From Maea johnstoni (taxonomy: Eukaryota > Annelida > Polychaeta > Spionida > Magelonidae), in contig OZ012694.1 of NCBI GenBank assembly GCA_963942565.1, forward strand, positions 37,886,310 through 37,950,309: a stretch of 64,000 nucleotides of DNA, read 5' to 3'. The notes beneath the pieces are model-generated. The model ran no database searches, was not told where the DNA came from, and saw nothing but the letters and a program-made list of their open reading frames with translations. The translations under genes and the position numbers were made by a program. This document shows, piece after piece, positions 1 to 11,236 of this stretch (positions are counted from its first letter, which is position 1; each line of letters starts with the position of its first letter).

Positions 1-75
1 CCTGGCACCATGCTGGGCTGCAGGAAGATGTCCCAGTCACTCGTAGGAATGCCAGAAGAGCTGTTGTGCAAGCAA

Positions 76-724
76 ACTTACTGGGTGGCAGGTGGATTAT
101 ATGTAATCCCTATTTCATTCTGATCTCAGTGAGTGCCCTCCCAACAGATGACATTTGTAATTCCACATTAAATACATAGACTATCAATGTCTGACCCATT
201 TCTTACTTTCCTGTTTTCATATTTATGGCTTAAATAAGAATATTCCTCTATGCTATGAAGTACCCTTCACCCTTCAGCATCAACGGTAGATTTTTAAGGA
301 ATGGATTTATAGTGAGTGAATTTCACCTCTTCAGGTGAAATCTTTACACAAATTATATGGAGCTTAATTTTCAATTGTTTGCTATTTCTATGCTGGGTTA
401 ATGCACAAGTCGTTAGTTCTTAATGATACTAAAATCACAGAATATTTCTCAAAAGGAATGACCCATAACCTATTTTTTGTGAAAGACAAGACTTGAATTT
501 TTAACTGTGAAGGTTAGTGACGGGAAACAGAGGAATATTTTTAGTCAAGTCATAAATACGAAAACAGGAAAGTAAAGAATGGGTCAGACACTGATATTGT
601 ATGCATTTATTGTGGAATTATACACTAAGTGAAATGTCATCTGTTGGGAGCAGTGACACTCACTGAGATCAGAGAGAAAGAGAGATTACATACATGTATA
701 ATCCACCTGACACCCAGTAAGTTG
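76..724. mobile_element. Inverted-repeat element (MITE-like), about 650 bp
   Basis: The left arm (about 76-250) and right arm (about 530-724) are imperfect reverse complements. Both carry the terminal stretch AACTTACTGGGTG, the GATCTCAGTGAGTG segment, and the block around ATGGGTCAGACA and GGAAAGTAA. The middle (about 250-530) is AT-rich with no ORF of note. This is the structure of a non-autonomous DNA transposon. The flanking bases do not give a clean target duplication, so the exact ends and the superfamily are open. Confidence 0.6.
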
Positions 725-1126
725 TGAAATAAACTTACACAGAACTGCAATTGAATTCAGCACCCAATTGCTCTGTCATACCCCAAAACAACAGATCCAA
801 ATTAGTGTACCCTTTTGCAAGCTAGGAGTAAGATGTACAATGTACGTGTATGATACTGCTGGGGTCTGCAGATCATTGTTTCATTCTAAAGTGATATAAA
901 GATAAAGCTAAAGAAAAAGAAAAAGACATAAACACACTGGATTATATCATAGGAACAGTGGAATATTGACTAGGATGTACCTCCATTTTCCGATACTGGA
1001 GCTCAGCAAAGTCAACATTTCACACAAAAAATCATGTGAGTACCCTCCTAAGTTATCTATGTTTTATATTGATCAGACAGGTTTCCATAAATAAGGTTAT
1101 TTCACTCAAAAAATACAATATCTATA

Positions 1127-1262
1127 TCTGTACCCTTATGGTCATTAATCTGTACCCTTATGGTCATTAATCTGTACCCTTATGGTCATTAATCTGTACC
1201 CTTATGGTCCCAGATCTGTACCCTTATGGTTGTACCCTTATAGTAGTTGTACCCTTATGACC
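1127..1262. repeat. 20-bp tandem repeat
   Basis: Several head-to-tail copies of a unit like ATCTGTACCCTTATGGTCATT lie here. The last copies are shortened to GTTGTACCCTTAT. No coding potential was seen. Confidence 0.85.
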
Positions 1263-2115
1263 GGTATTCGCTACAGAGATCCACTATAAGCTGTCCATGG
1301 AGGAGCCCCTTCCTATGTCAGCTATCCTTTCACAGAGAGAGAACTTCCGGTTTTTTCAAAGTTGTTTTTTTACGATTGTGGGGAACAAAGAAATTCCACA
1401 AATGGGCAGGATGGATTATTTAGAGTCTGTTTTCTTGAAGTTGAAACTTTTTTTCCGGTTTTAGTGGCGAAATTAATAAGTAAATTTAGAATTTCGCCAG
1501 GGTTCCTAAATCAACATTCCAAAAAGCCGTTTTTGCCGTTTTTTTCCGAAGTCGCCAATTTTTTTCAAAATTTACAAATATAACCAACAAGTTATGATAA
1601 TAGGGTAAAAGCCCTATTTGTTGCGAACACTTTGATGGGTCATTTGTAAATTTTGACCCAGAAACGGCGACGTGACAATTTATTGAAAAAAGTAGAGTTA
1701 AAAGTATGGAACTTCCTACCTAACAATTTGAGACAAACAACATCACTTTACAGTAAAACAGTTCAAAAACCTAATCTGCACAATTACGAAGCTCGTATCA
1801 AGGGGTTGTTTCCACAAAGTACATGTACATGTTCACATATTATAAAGAATAATTTCTTTACTTTATTGCATTTGAAGGGGAATGCAGAAATAACATCATC
1901 GAGCGTCGGTTTCTAGGCAGCCATGATGGATTTCAAGATCTCGTTGACCTGTTACGAGATCTTGAAATCACAACGGCCGCCGCCAACGCCGCCTATAAAC
2001 GATGCCGGAACTAAATTGCCGGTATCGCAGGTACGGCGCTGATCATCGCTGCGCTTGTAGCGCGCTTGGCCGCGATGGGATCGCGTTGGGAGCGCACTAG
2101 CAGCGCGTTGGTAAA
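1263..2115. other. Non-coding stretch with a perfect hairpin and a GC-rich patch
   Basis: No convincing gene was seen. Two things stand out: a perfect 16-bp inverted repeat (1929-1944 and 1954-1969, stem GATTTCAAGATCTCGT, 9-nt loop) and a GC-rich run at about 2033-2140 rich in GCGC and AGCGCG words, unlike the AT-rich surroundings. Confidence 0.5.
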
Positions 2116-2119
2116 GTAG

Positions 2120-3450
2120 CGCGCTCGCAGCGCGCTGTTTTTTTGCAGCGGCAAAAATCAGCAGTGTACTACGGTTCATCAAAGAAAAGCACCTGGGAAC
2201 AGTTAGTTCTGTGTTTGATGCCAAAGAAACAACCACTTTGGATGCCCTAGACAGTCATCTCAGCTTGGTAAAGACCAAGCGCGGTAATTGTACTGCACCC
2301 AAGAGGGTTTTGCGACCCAAGGGAATTTCCATCAAGAGATGTCTGGAAGTCATACAAGTCTTCTAAAGAGAGAGGCCTTCGCTGACCATTTAAGGAGATG
2401 CTACATGCATTTGGGAGAGGTATGGGCAGCCGGTTTGGTGGTTTTTGTCTCTGTGGTACAATGGGTGGCCCTGTAGCCCTTGGAAAGTGGCCTGTGCACC
2501 TTGTACATCATGTGAGTGCTCACCTAAGATCTCCCTTCATAGGAAGGATTTCATAATCAGAGAGCTTTTCTGTAGCAGTGTTTTACTGTTGGAGAATTCA
2601 ATATGTATAACTTAAATGTCACATGATTCTTTGTATATCTAAGTTGCATGTTGCATATCTGATAACTTATGTGAATGTTTTCTTTTCCTGTTCTACGAAT
2701 GGATAGCTACCAATAATAAAGATTGGACTAAGGGAATAAAAACCTCCTATAATTTAGGGGTGAGTGTTACTCATAAATATTGTATTTTTCTGATGTAATC
2801 AGTGCACAGTACCTTTGAGTTACCACCTAAATCATAGCACTGGTCCTCTAAATGTTTATACTTATATATTGTAATTATCAATGGACTTCTTTGATAATGA
2901 TAAAGTTATACTGTGGTGTAGGCTGTTATGTGTATAACTGTGATAATTTGTAAATGGTTATATGCTATTTATGTAATATATTTGTGAATATATACTTAGT
3001 ATGTTTCATTTATATTTTACAGGGTTTTTGTGATGAAAAATAAACATTTTACACTGCCAGCTGTCTTTGTCGTTGAAACCCGGTCACATACAGAAAACCT
3101 GCAAAATCCATCTACATTGCTGCACGTTCTGTATCAAGGAATAACAAAGATTCACTGCTTCAAAAACGTGTACGTCGGAGTTGCTCCTAGCTTTGGTCAC
3201 TTAAAGGGAGGAATCATTAGCAGCAAACGTTTGGAATCTAGGTGCGATACCTCCCCCTCTCATGTGTTTTACTGGAGATAGACCCATACTTTGTGCCAAG
3301 GCAGCTACCCAGACACCAGAGGCCTCAATGCAGCGACCCAACAATGGCTATCCATGCTGCAAGAGAAAAAGCTATCTTGAAGGATGTCACGGAAATGGTC
3401 CTGGGGAAGACCACCCAGAATGCCAGGGCCATGTACTCTCTGCCCTAGGC
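2120..3450 (+). pseudogene. Unidentified coding-like fragments
   Basis: Three open stretches look more protein-like than their surroundings. One runs from about 2120 to 2365 (containing TAPKRVLRPKGISIKRC), one from 2350 to 2476 (LLKREAFADHLRRCYMHLGE), and one from about 3245 to 3448 (DPTMAIHAAREKAILKDV). They lie in different frames with stops between them, and no good start or clean exon chain was found. They may be remnants of the same degenerate gene or transposon as the hAT relic downstream, or unrelated. I do not recognise the family. Confidence 0.25.
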
Positions 3451-3947
3451 CAGCAGAGTTTGCCACCGGCGGTACTACCGCATTACCTAATGAGACGTAA
3501 TACGGTGCTTGCGGAACGACAGTATGAATCCTGCTACAGACTTGGAAACACATATGTATGTAAACTCAAGTCAGGTCTGTGGATTCGTTCACTCCGGCGT
3601 TGCCTGGAGTCTGCTGACCCAGCCGTGCATCAGCCGTCTAGAATATACTCAGTTCACAACACTATCATATTAAGATGGCAACTATCCTTTTATGTATGAG
3701 TAAAGACAGACCTTTCCCTTAATTTAGTAAGGGCATTTAGTTCAGCTTCTACTGATAATGAAAAAGTTAGGGTTTTCCAGAATTTGTGTTGTTAGGCTAG
3801 AGTGAGGCAATTTTTATAACTTTACCTAAAACTAACTTATAATTTAGAGAAGTTTCAGTTCTCCTGGTTTGTGCCAGCCGCTATTTCTGAAGAAATTTCT
3901 GGAATTTGAACCCAGTTTTTTGTCTACTGCCAATGTAAGTAACATGC

Positions 3948-5146
3948 ATGCAAGACAACCCCCAGGGCCATTTTAAGGGAAATGAGATCAGAACAGACAC
4001 ATTTTTCATAGTGAAAGATCAGATCCTGTCCTCCCTCATTGACAACCTACAAAGAAGATTTCCTCTGGTTGATCTTTTGGATGCCATGCAGGTAATTATC
4101 ATGCATTGTATTAAAATTATTGGAACAATTATATGGCATGCAAGTTGAAATCATGTCATGGAGAAAGCCTCATATCATAGATTGTAAGCTTTTTCTCAAA
4201 ACAAACTCATCACCTATTATAGATATTATGCTATAACAATAAGTGAAATATTTTTGTCTCATTCAAATTTAAATCACTTAGGAAAATAGTTTTTTTTTCT
4301 TTCAGGTCTTTGACTGGCTTTGTATTGACTTTTCTGTAAAAATGCCACTTTACCAAATATATATTGCATGCTAATAATAAGTGGTATAAAGCAATTCACC
4401 AGTTTATAACTGATTTTTGTTTTTTAGATATTTGACCCAGGGACTTTCCTCAAGTAGAAGCAGCTTACCACTTGGGGAATAGATCACCTACACACCCTAC
4501 TACATCATTTTGGCCAACCACAAGAGACTCAAGGAGTGTTTCTAGCCATGGTGGACTCTGGATTAGCTGAACAGGAGTACCTACTTTTAAAAGAGGATGG
4601 CTTTTCTGATTTAACACAGAGGTTCAACCAGATGGAGAGATGAGATACCTGAGACCCACATATCTCTATCCAAATATATTTGGAGGAGCCAATTCCTTCA
4701 TTATCGAGTTATTTTCAGGTACTAATAGTAGTTTTAATCATTTCATCCATATACATATTTATGTGTTGCATACTTCAAATATAATAAACAAACTAAAAAG
4801 ATCATATATCAATTGCAAGATATTCTATGTTCATTCACTTCTTTTCTAATCATTAGGCTGCTTATTTGCAAAACATATATTTGTTTGTCTGTATACTTCA
4901 TATTCTGTTATATGTATCTATGTCTAAACATTGCTTTATTTTCTCTACACCATTTTCTTATATTTTTCAGTTATGTACACACTGATGGCAGTATGCCTAG
5001 TGGTCATGGTTGGCAATGTAAATGGAGAGCAATCATTCTCCATTCAAAACAGGATCAAGACGACTAGCAGATCAAACCTGAAAACAGATCAATTAGACAG
5101 GTTTATTAGAATCCAGTACAGGCAATGGGCAACTTGGAGAGGATAG
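3948..5146 (+). pseudogene. hAT transposase-like gene relic (ZNF862-like group)
   Basis: Three exon-like blocks are visible. About 3950-4090 reads FFIVKDQILSSLIDNLQRRF and ends ATGCAG|GTAATT. About 4429-4640, after TTTTTTAG, starts IFDPGTF. About 4971-5146, after TTTTTCAG, reads NVNGEQSFSIQNRIKTTSRS followed by LKTDQLDRFIRI. The last block matches the hAT C-terminal dimerisation region (usual pattern NAECERGFSxQNRIKTxLRS), and the order fits the ZNF862-like hAT-derived proteins. The middle block has an in-frame TAG ten codons in (FLK then stop), and a frame change separates it from the following YLRPTYLYPNIFG stretch. I read this as a dead copy of an intron-bearing hAT-derived gene. The upstream catalytic part was not found. 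Confidence 0.6.
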
Positions 5147-5169
5147 TTTTGTCACTTGCCAATAGGTGG

Positions 5170-7770
5170 CAGGCCGACATCAAGTGCAGCAGCAGGGAAT
5201 GGCTGAAGCAGCATGTTAGTGGAGCAGCTAAGGCACCATTTTGGGCCAAATCGTGCACTTTTTGTTAGAAGCATGAAACTTGGGAGAAGTATATTACCAT
5301 GCATACTGATAAATTCTGGATATGGATCCACTGCGCTGGACTTTGGATCCACCTATTTCTGGGGCATTTTATCAAAAAACTGATATCAAAAGAGTGAAAA
5401 TTGTAATAACAGCTTTAAAATATTTTCCTTCAGATAGAACTTCATGAATCTTTTCTGAGAGGTAACAAATAACACAACAACTAAGACTGTCTATAGATTT
5501 TGAGATAAAATGTTTCCCATAAGTGTCATTTTGGGGCATTTTCATGAGAAATATGCTAAAAACGGGTGATTTTTGTAATATATCAATATCGATGCATTTG
5601 GGATAGAGTAATTGATGCTTTGCCAAAATGTACTAAAAACCTGGTTTAGTAACTAAAATGTATAAGTGGTATATTGGGTACTCACAAAAGTCACATATAT
5701 TTTAGGGTATTTTGACCAAAAATTGGCTATTATGTCTGTATTTTCATACATAACGTTCTAAAACCCCTAATATCAAGCCTAGATTTATGAAAATAAGCAG
5801 GAATATACCTGGACTTCCACATTTTAAGTTTTGATAAGTAACCTGTATCCGGTTCACCTATGTCCCACAGTTTTAGGATTATTTTACTTAAAAATGAGCA
5901 AAAATGCACATTTTTGTAATGACGGCTTATGATTTTTTCTCTCCAGTCCAGAATCATCAAAACCTTTCAGTGAAGGGGTAAATGGCAAGACATGTGATCG
6001 CTCAAAAATTGGTTGCCAAGGCAACAAATTAGACAACATTATGCGAAAATACAGTATTTTTCAAAAATCCTTGAATTTGACATATTTTCAGAATATAATG
6101 ATCTCGCCGAGATGTATGCAGCTGAAAGGTACTGACCAGAGGTTCCATCCAATCAAAAGACGCCTGACACCTATGATCCAAAGAACTGCACTATTTGTTT
6201 GGCAGCATAATTTCCTAAATATTTTCTCCAAGCTTCTAAATCTAACCCACAGGAGAATCTGTAGTATCTGGACACAGGTCCATAAGGCAGTGAAGGTCTG
6301 CCTTTGGTCTATGCCTCAGTTTTAGATTTTGAGATAGTGATGGTGGATATGACTGGTTTTCATGGCAAAAGCACTGATCCAGATCTCCATCCCTCACTTG
6401 ACATGATATGTGCAGCTGTGAAAATAAGGAGCATTACTGTTTCAGGGAAGATATCTGGTAGCCTTGGTATTGGAAACCACTCTTGTTGGAGGGGTACTTA
6501 TCAGTGGGAACTTGGTTCTTCTGATATGGACACTAAATGGTGTTGTCCGTTTTACTAAGAATTCAGATACAAATACTTTGTACTGTTGTAACTTAAATGA
6601 TGCAAGATATTATTAAAGTTTTAAATAAGTATGTTCATTAGAAAGATATTTTTACGCAGATATGTTTGAAAAAAAAAGTATCTAGAAATCTTTTTTATTG
6701 ACAAAGTTATTGTTATTTTTGTATTTTTACGTCTGTTGCTAAGTAGGCGGCCATCTTGTTTTCAAGGAGCAGAAATGAGCAGAAATTCATAAATACCTCC
6801 AAATTAACCCCTAAAAGTTACAGACATTACATAATACACAATTACCCTTGAATACCATTCAGAAAAAGGTGTTGATGTTGTGCCCAAAATTATCTAAGTT
6901 CAAACAAAACACTTAGTTTAAGCCATTATTACGAAAAGACACACTTTGGCATTTATTAGATTGCCTGGTTACCATAGTAACGGAAGAACGAACAAACCGG
7001 CTTGTGTTAAACTAGCATACAATTGTTGCCAATGAAATCAAGTTTGCTAGTTGCATTTAAAAAATAATCAATATTATCAAACAAAACTTCCAAAAAATCA
7101 TTATTTTTTGTCATTTCTCCATTGAAAATGTTCTGTTGCTATGGCAACCAATGATATTCACGATGAGCTATATCCTAATTTTGTTTGTGGTAATAGGGAA
7201 ATTGTATTTGCACCAAATTTATTGCAACTAATCAAAGAGACAATTTCTAAAAATCCAGTATAACACAAACTGCATATTTTCAGCTTTTTTGGCATTATTA
7301 TGAAATTTGCCTTGTTGCCATGGCAACCTTGGGAATAACAAACTCAATATGTACTCAATATTGTGTCACATAGTGTACATACTAACTAGATTAAAATTAA
7401 GTGATGATAACATTTTTAAAGATGCATTTTTGATATGAAAATACCAATATCATCAATTTTAGTGAACTTGTCATAATATGAAGTCCTGTTGCCATGGCAA
7501 CCGAGACTATTTAATGAATATTTTTACTCGACTTTTTTTTTCTGGTATTGAAGTTAATACATTTACTTCAGATTCATTTCACTCTATCAAAGAACTACTG
7601 TTTAAAACGCAATATTACAAAAATCACATATTTTTGGCTTTTTCCCGCCAAATTCCTCTTTACCATGGCAACCAACAAAAAATTTAAGTGGATCTTCATC
7701 TTATTTTGATTAGTACTTGAAGGGCTATACGTGTGCGAAATTTGGTGCTTTTGCCAATAAATTAACGATT
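5170..7770. repeat. Diverged ~170-180 bp periodic repeat region with X-box-like palindromes
   Basis: Similar AT-rich blocks recur at roughly 170-180 bp. In the right half the palindrome GTTGCCATGGCAAC, or a close variant, occurs at 6968-6981, 7135-7148, 7314-7327, 7488-7501 and 7659-7672, spaced 167, 179, 174 and 171 bp. In the left half a TTTTTGTAAT-containing block recurs near 5400, 5573 and 5911, and a single palindrome variant (GTTGCCAAGGCAAC) lies at 6012-6025. The copies are too diverged for a consensus by eye. The short ORFs here have no recognisable domains. Confidence 0.55.
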
Positions 7771-7779
7771 TTTTCACAA

Positions 7780-9190
7780 ATCCGCTGGACTATGAAGCAA
7801 GTATGGCAGACTGTCAGTTGCACTGGTAAGTGGCGCCATCTCCTGAGTGACACATGAACTATGCCTGTTCTGGCTGCAGTCCCCAAATTGCCCATTCAGC
7901 ATTGAAAAGTTTCCTTTTGATAGGGCTGCCATGGCATACCTGAGGGCAGCTTGGAGAAAGCTTGGCTTTAAGATCATCATGGCAAGTGTAGACTGAACTT
8001 GCGAAACTTAAAGGAGAACCTGTGTTAATGATAGGATGTTGTTCCTTCATCTGTTCATACAGATTATATATTTAGTTTTCATGGTGTCATCATGCCATGA
8101 TTTATTGAGTGTAACCATATATCTAATAAATTGATATTGCATGGTTATGTGAATGATTAAAGGGCTTTTTTAAATATTTCTACAGAAATTTGCATGTACT
8201 ACTGGAAGTATGTAATTCATTATTCTAGATGACCAATACGTTTAATTGGCAAATGTATTATCATGAGGATTAATACAGATTTATTAGCAAAGTACAGCCA
8301 TGAGTTCTACCAAAGGAGTATTATCCTTGTAAAGCAAGGTAAATCAGTAAATCAATAAAAAATATTTTACATCAAGGATTTAAGTCCCAAGGTGGGGATA
8401 TCTACTATGTGGATCCCTTAAATCACCAAAATAGCACCAAAACCACAAAGTTACCCACATTTAGAAATAATTCAAGGACTATTGATTAGGTAGCTGTTGT
8501 CACCCATACCTCTACCCCTACCATACACGCCTAGTAATAATCTATTTCAACCTGAGTGCTGCACTCAATGAGCGAAAAGGTAGGGATAACAACTATGCAC
8601 ATCCAATATATTTAAATATAGAAAGGATGGAATATATTAGGGCTTGGGGCACAGGATTATGTGTGATACACCAAAATGAAGTCACTCAAAATACCTAAAT
8701 AATAAACAGGAGGTAATAAATTTTCACAAAAAATATTTATTCATAAGCAAAATAGCATAGATGTACATTTTATGAAAAGCATATAAACTTTAATATAACA
8801 ACACTCATACCAAATAAAGGGTATATATAACATTAAAGTATCCACAGGATAAAAGATATTTTAAAATCAACATCTCAAATATGTGATACTGTTAGGCATG
8901 ACTGTTAGGTGTTTAAAGGACAAAAGATATCCTTTTTTGGTATATTAAGTGAATAAGATACTCTTTAACTTATTAATTTCTCTACCTGAATACCCACTTA
9001 TATATGGTTAACTCAATCATTATATTTGGAGTTCACTTTGGAAGTAGGTGTCTAGATAAGATGCTTCTGTAAAAGACTTGTAAAGCCCTTAATTAATTGT
9101 TATTTCCCTGGACCTTTCTCATACTCTTTTTGCAGAGTCAGGAGGGAGGTAAATAAAAATAAAATCTAAAACCTTTTGTTTTTTTCTGAA
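7780..9190. other. No gene seen
   Basis: This is AT-rich intergenic sequence. The ORFs are short and lack recognisable domains, splice-linked partners or good starts. Confidence 0.4.
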
Positions 9191-9192
9191 TA

Positions 9193-9773
9193 CTGTAGAA
9201 TGGCTTATTTTTCCGTGTGTTTTATTTTTCCCGTTTTTTTCCCGAAAGTTATCAAACGGGAATAATTAACACATGGAAAATCTAAACAGTTCATGTCCGG
9301 ACTTAATAAACACGGGAAATTATGACCTTAGTTTAATAGACTGGCCCAGCTTTATCTCTGAAGTGTCTGACCAGCGTTTACTCAGAGTGTTAGCAGTCAT
9401 CACTCATTGCAATCGATATGTGGCAAGGAAAAATCGCTAATTGCATCGGATGACCACTGATCATGCTCTGACTTCTGCTCAACTATGTGCCACTTCCCAG
9501 ATTACATCGCCGTTGATCTATTTCTGGGCACCTCTCTAGACTGGTTATAGTCCCATCGCCACATGCGTTGCTGCAATTAAGGCCATGCATGTGCAGGTAC
9601 CCATTGATATTTACTCTCTGGTATACTAAAATTAAAGGTCTACATAAAACGGGAAAATTAAAAACGGAAAAAAACATATGTCCTCATTTCGGAAATATTA
9701 GAAACGGGAACACCCAAAAATGAGAAATTAGGGAAAATTGTCACACAGAAAAATTAGCCATTGTACAGTACCT
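9193..9773. mobile_element. TA-flanked MITE, about 580 bp
   Basis: The left end reads TACTGTAGAATGGCTTATTT. The right end, read as its reverse complement, is TACTGTACAATGGCTAATTT. The termini are therefore matching inverted repeats bordered by TA, as in Tc1/mariner-like non-autonomous elements. The interior has repeated AACGGGAA words and no transposase. A partial second copy of the right end lies at about 35846-35966. Confidence 0.75.
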
Positions 9774-11195
9774 GCATTACCAGTCAGAAAATTTTAAAGA
9801 TCACTCAGTAGGCAACCAAAACGTGTTTTACTATGCCTGTTTGGTTAGGATGACATATTCTTGAAATAACTTGTCATTAAGTGAGGAGGGGAGATTAGCT
9901 ATTTGACAACCCAAAACCGAACTTCAAATTGTTTTTTAATGTCAGCCTGTTATCAAGTCAAAGCAATGGTGCCTCTTACGAGTATATATTATTTTTATTA
10001 TGTCTTTTTCATTCAGTGGGCCAGGAAACTAAAAATCAATTACAGGTCACTAAATTTATGTATAATGTATGTAGCTTTTGATATACAGGAAAACTTAAGA
10101 TTAGCTTAGGGTCTCATCAATCGAAGTCCTATGCAGTTCATGATGTGCGGACTTTTGTAATCAACCTCCTTCCCCCTCCTGTCTGTCAAAAATCATTGCA
10201 AAATTTCAGATAGTATGGCACTTTGGCAATTTTAATGACAAATTAGTATGTACTAAAACCATTAGCATTTGAATTTCACACATGATATGCACATGGAAAT
10301 GTCTTGATTAAAAAGCACCAATACAAGCCATATTGAGAACCAATACAAGATTTTTTTCAAATTTTCCAAAAGGTTTTCTTTTATCTCAGATAAGAGATGT
10401 TGTGTATGGCCAACCACTATCATTCTACTGCAGAGGGTTTGTCTCCATAATTAGCCCTATTAAGTGTCAGAAATCTATGGTGATGTATATATCTTATTCT
10501 ATATAAGGTAACAATAACTTCATTTACATTCCAACGTATAAGGATATGTTTGACCCAACTCAAACTGTAATCAAACTTCTAGTTTTACAAGCTTAAAACA
10601 TTTATAATTAAATTTTGGCTGAAAACATATTCTCTTACCCACCTCTTTCAGAGAATCATCTACCTAATCTAAAGCTGGTACAGGCAGCAATACTGGATCT
10701 TCTTTGGGATCTAGAAATACTGGAGGCTAAGGCTTGCCTAATAAATCAACTCCTTTGATGGGAAATCAAAGTTAGAGGATAGTACTTCAATGCCTAACAA
10801 CCCAATGGAACTAAACAACAATAGAGAACCATAATTTTCAATTCGCTTTCAAATATTAGAGTGAAACCTTCGTGATCAACCCTGGAGCTGGGGCAATATC
10901 ATTCATATACAGTTATGATTCATATCTTTTTAGGTTTTCAACAATGGATTAGGAACAAAAAGGCTGTAGATTGTATTTGAAATCTAATCTGTGATTCTTC
11001 ATCTCAAGGGTGTTCACATTTGAAGGTTTCACTGTATTTGCAACTTCAACTCTATTACAGAGAGTAGCTGTATTATCACCTTAGATAAATTAAAAAAATG
11101 GATATGAAACCAGCCAGTCAACCTGAACAGGCTAGCTGTGGCGAAAAGCCCAAAAGTTGTGTTCAGCGCATTATTGGTCTCTCGCTACATATCCA
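9774..11195. other. No gene seen
   Basis: This is AT-rich spacer downstream of the FDXACB1-like gene. No coherent exon or domain was recognised. Confidence 0.4.
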
Positions 11196-11199
11196 TTCT

Positions 11200-11205
11200 T
11201 TTATT
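11200..11205 (-). promoter_or_regulatory. Poly(A) signal of the FDXACB1-like gene
   Basis: The minus strand reads AATAAA here, about 32 nt beyond the stop codon at 11237, a usual position for a short 3' UTR. Confidence 0.6.
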
Positions 11206-11236
11206 CATCTTAGATTATCACAGTGTTTCTGGGAGA

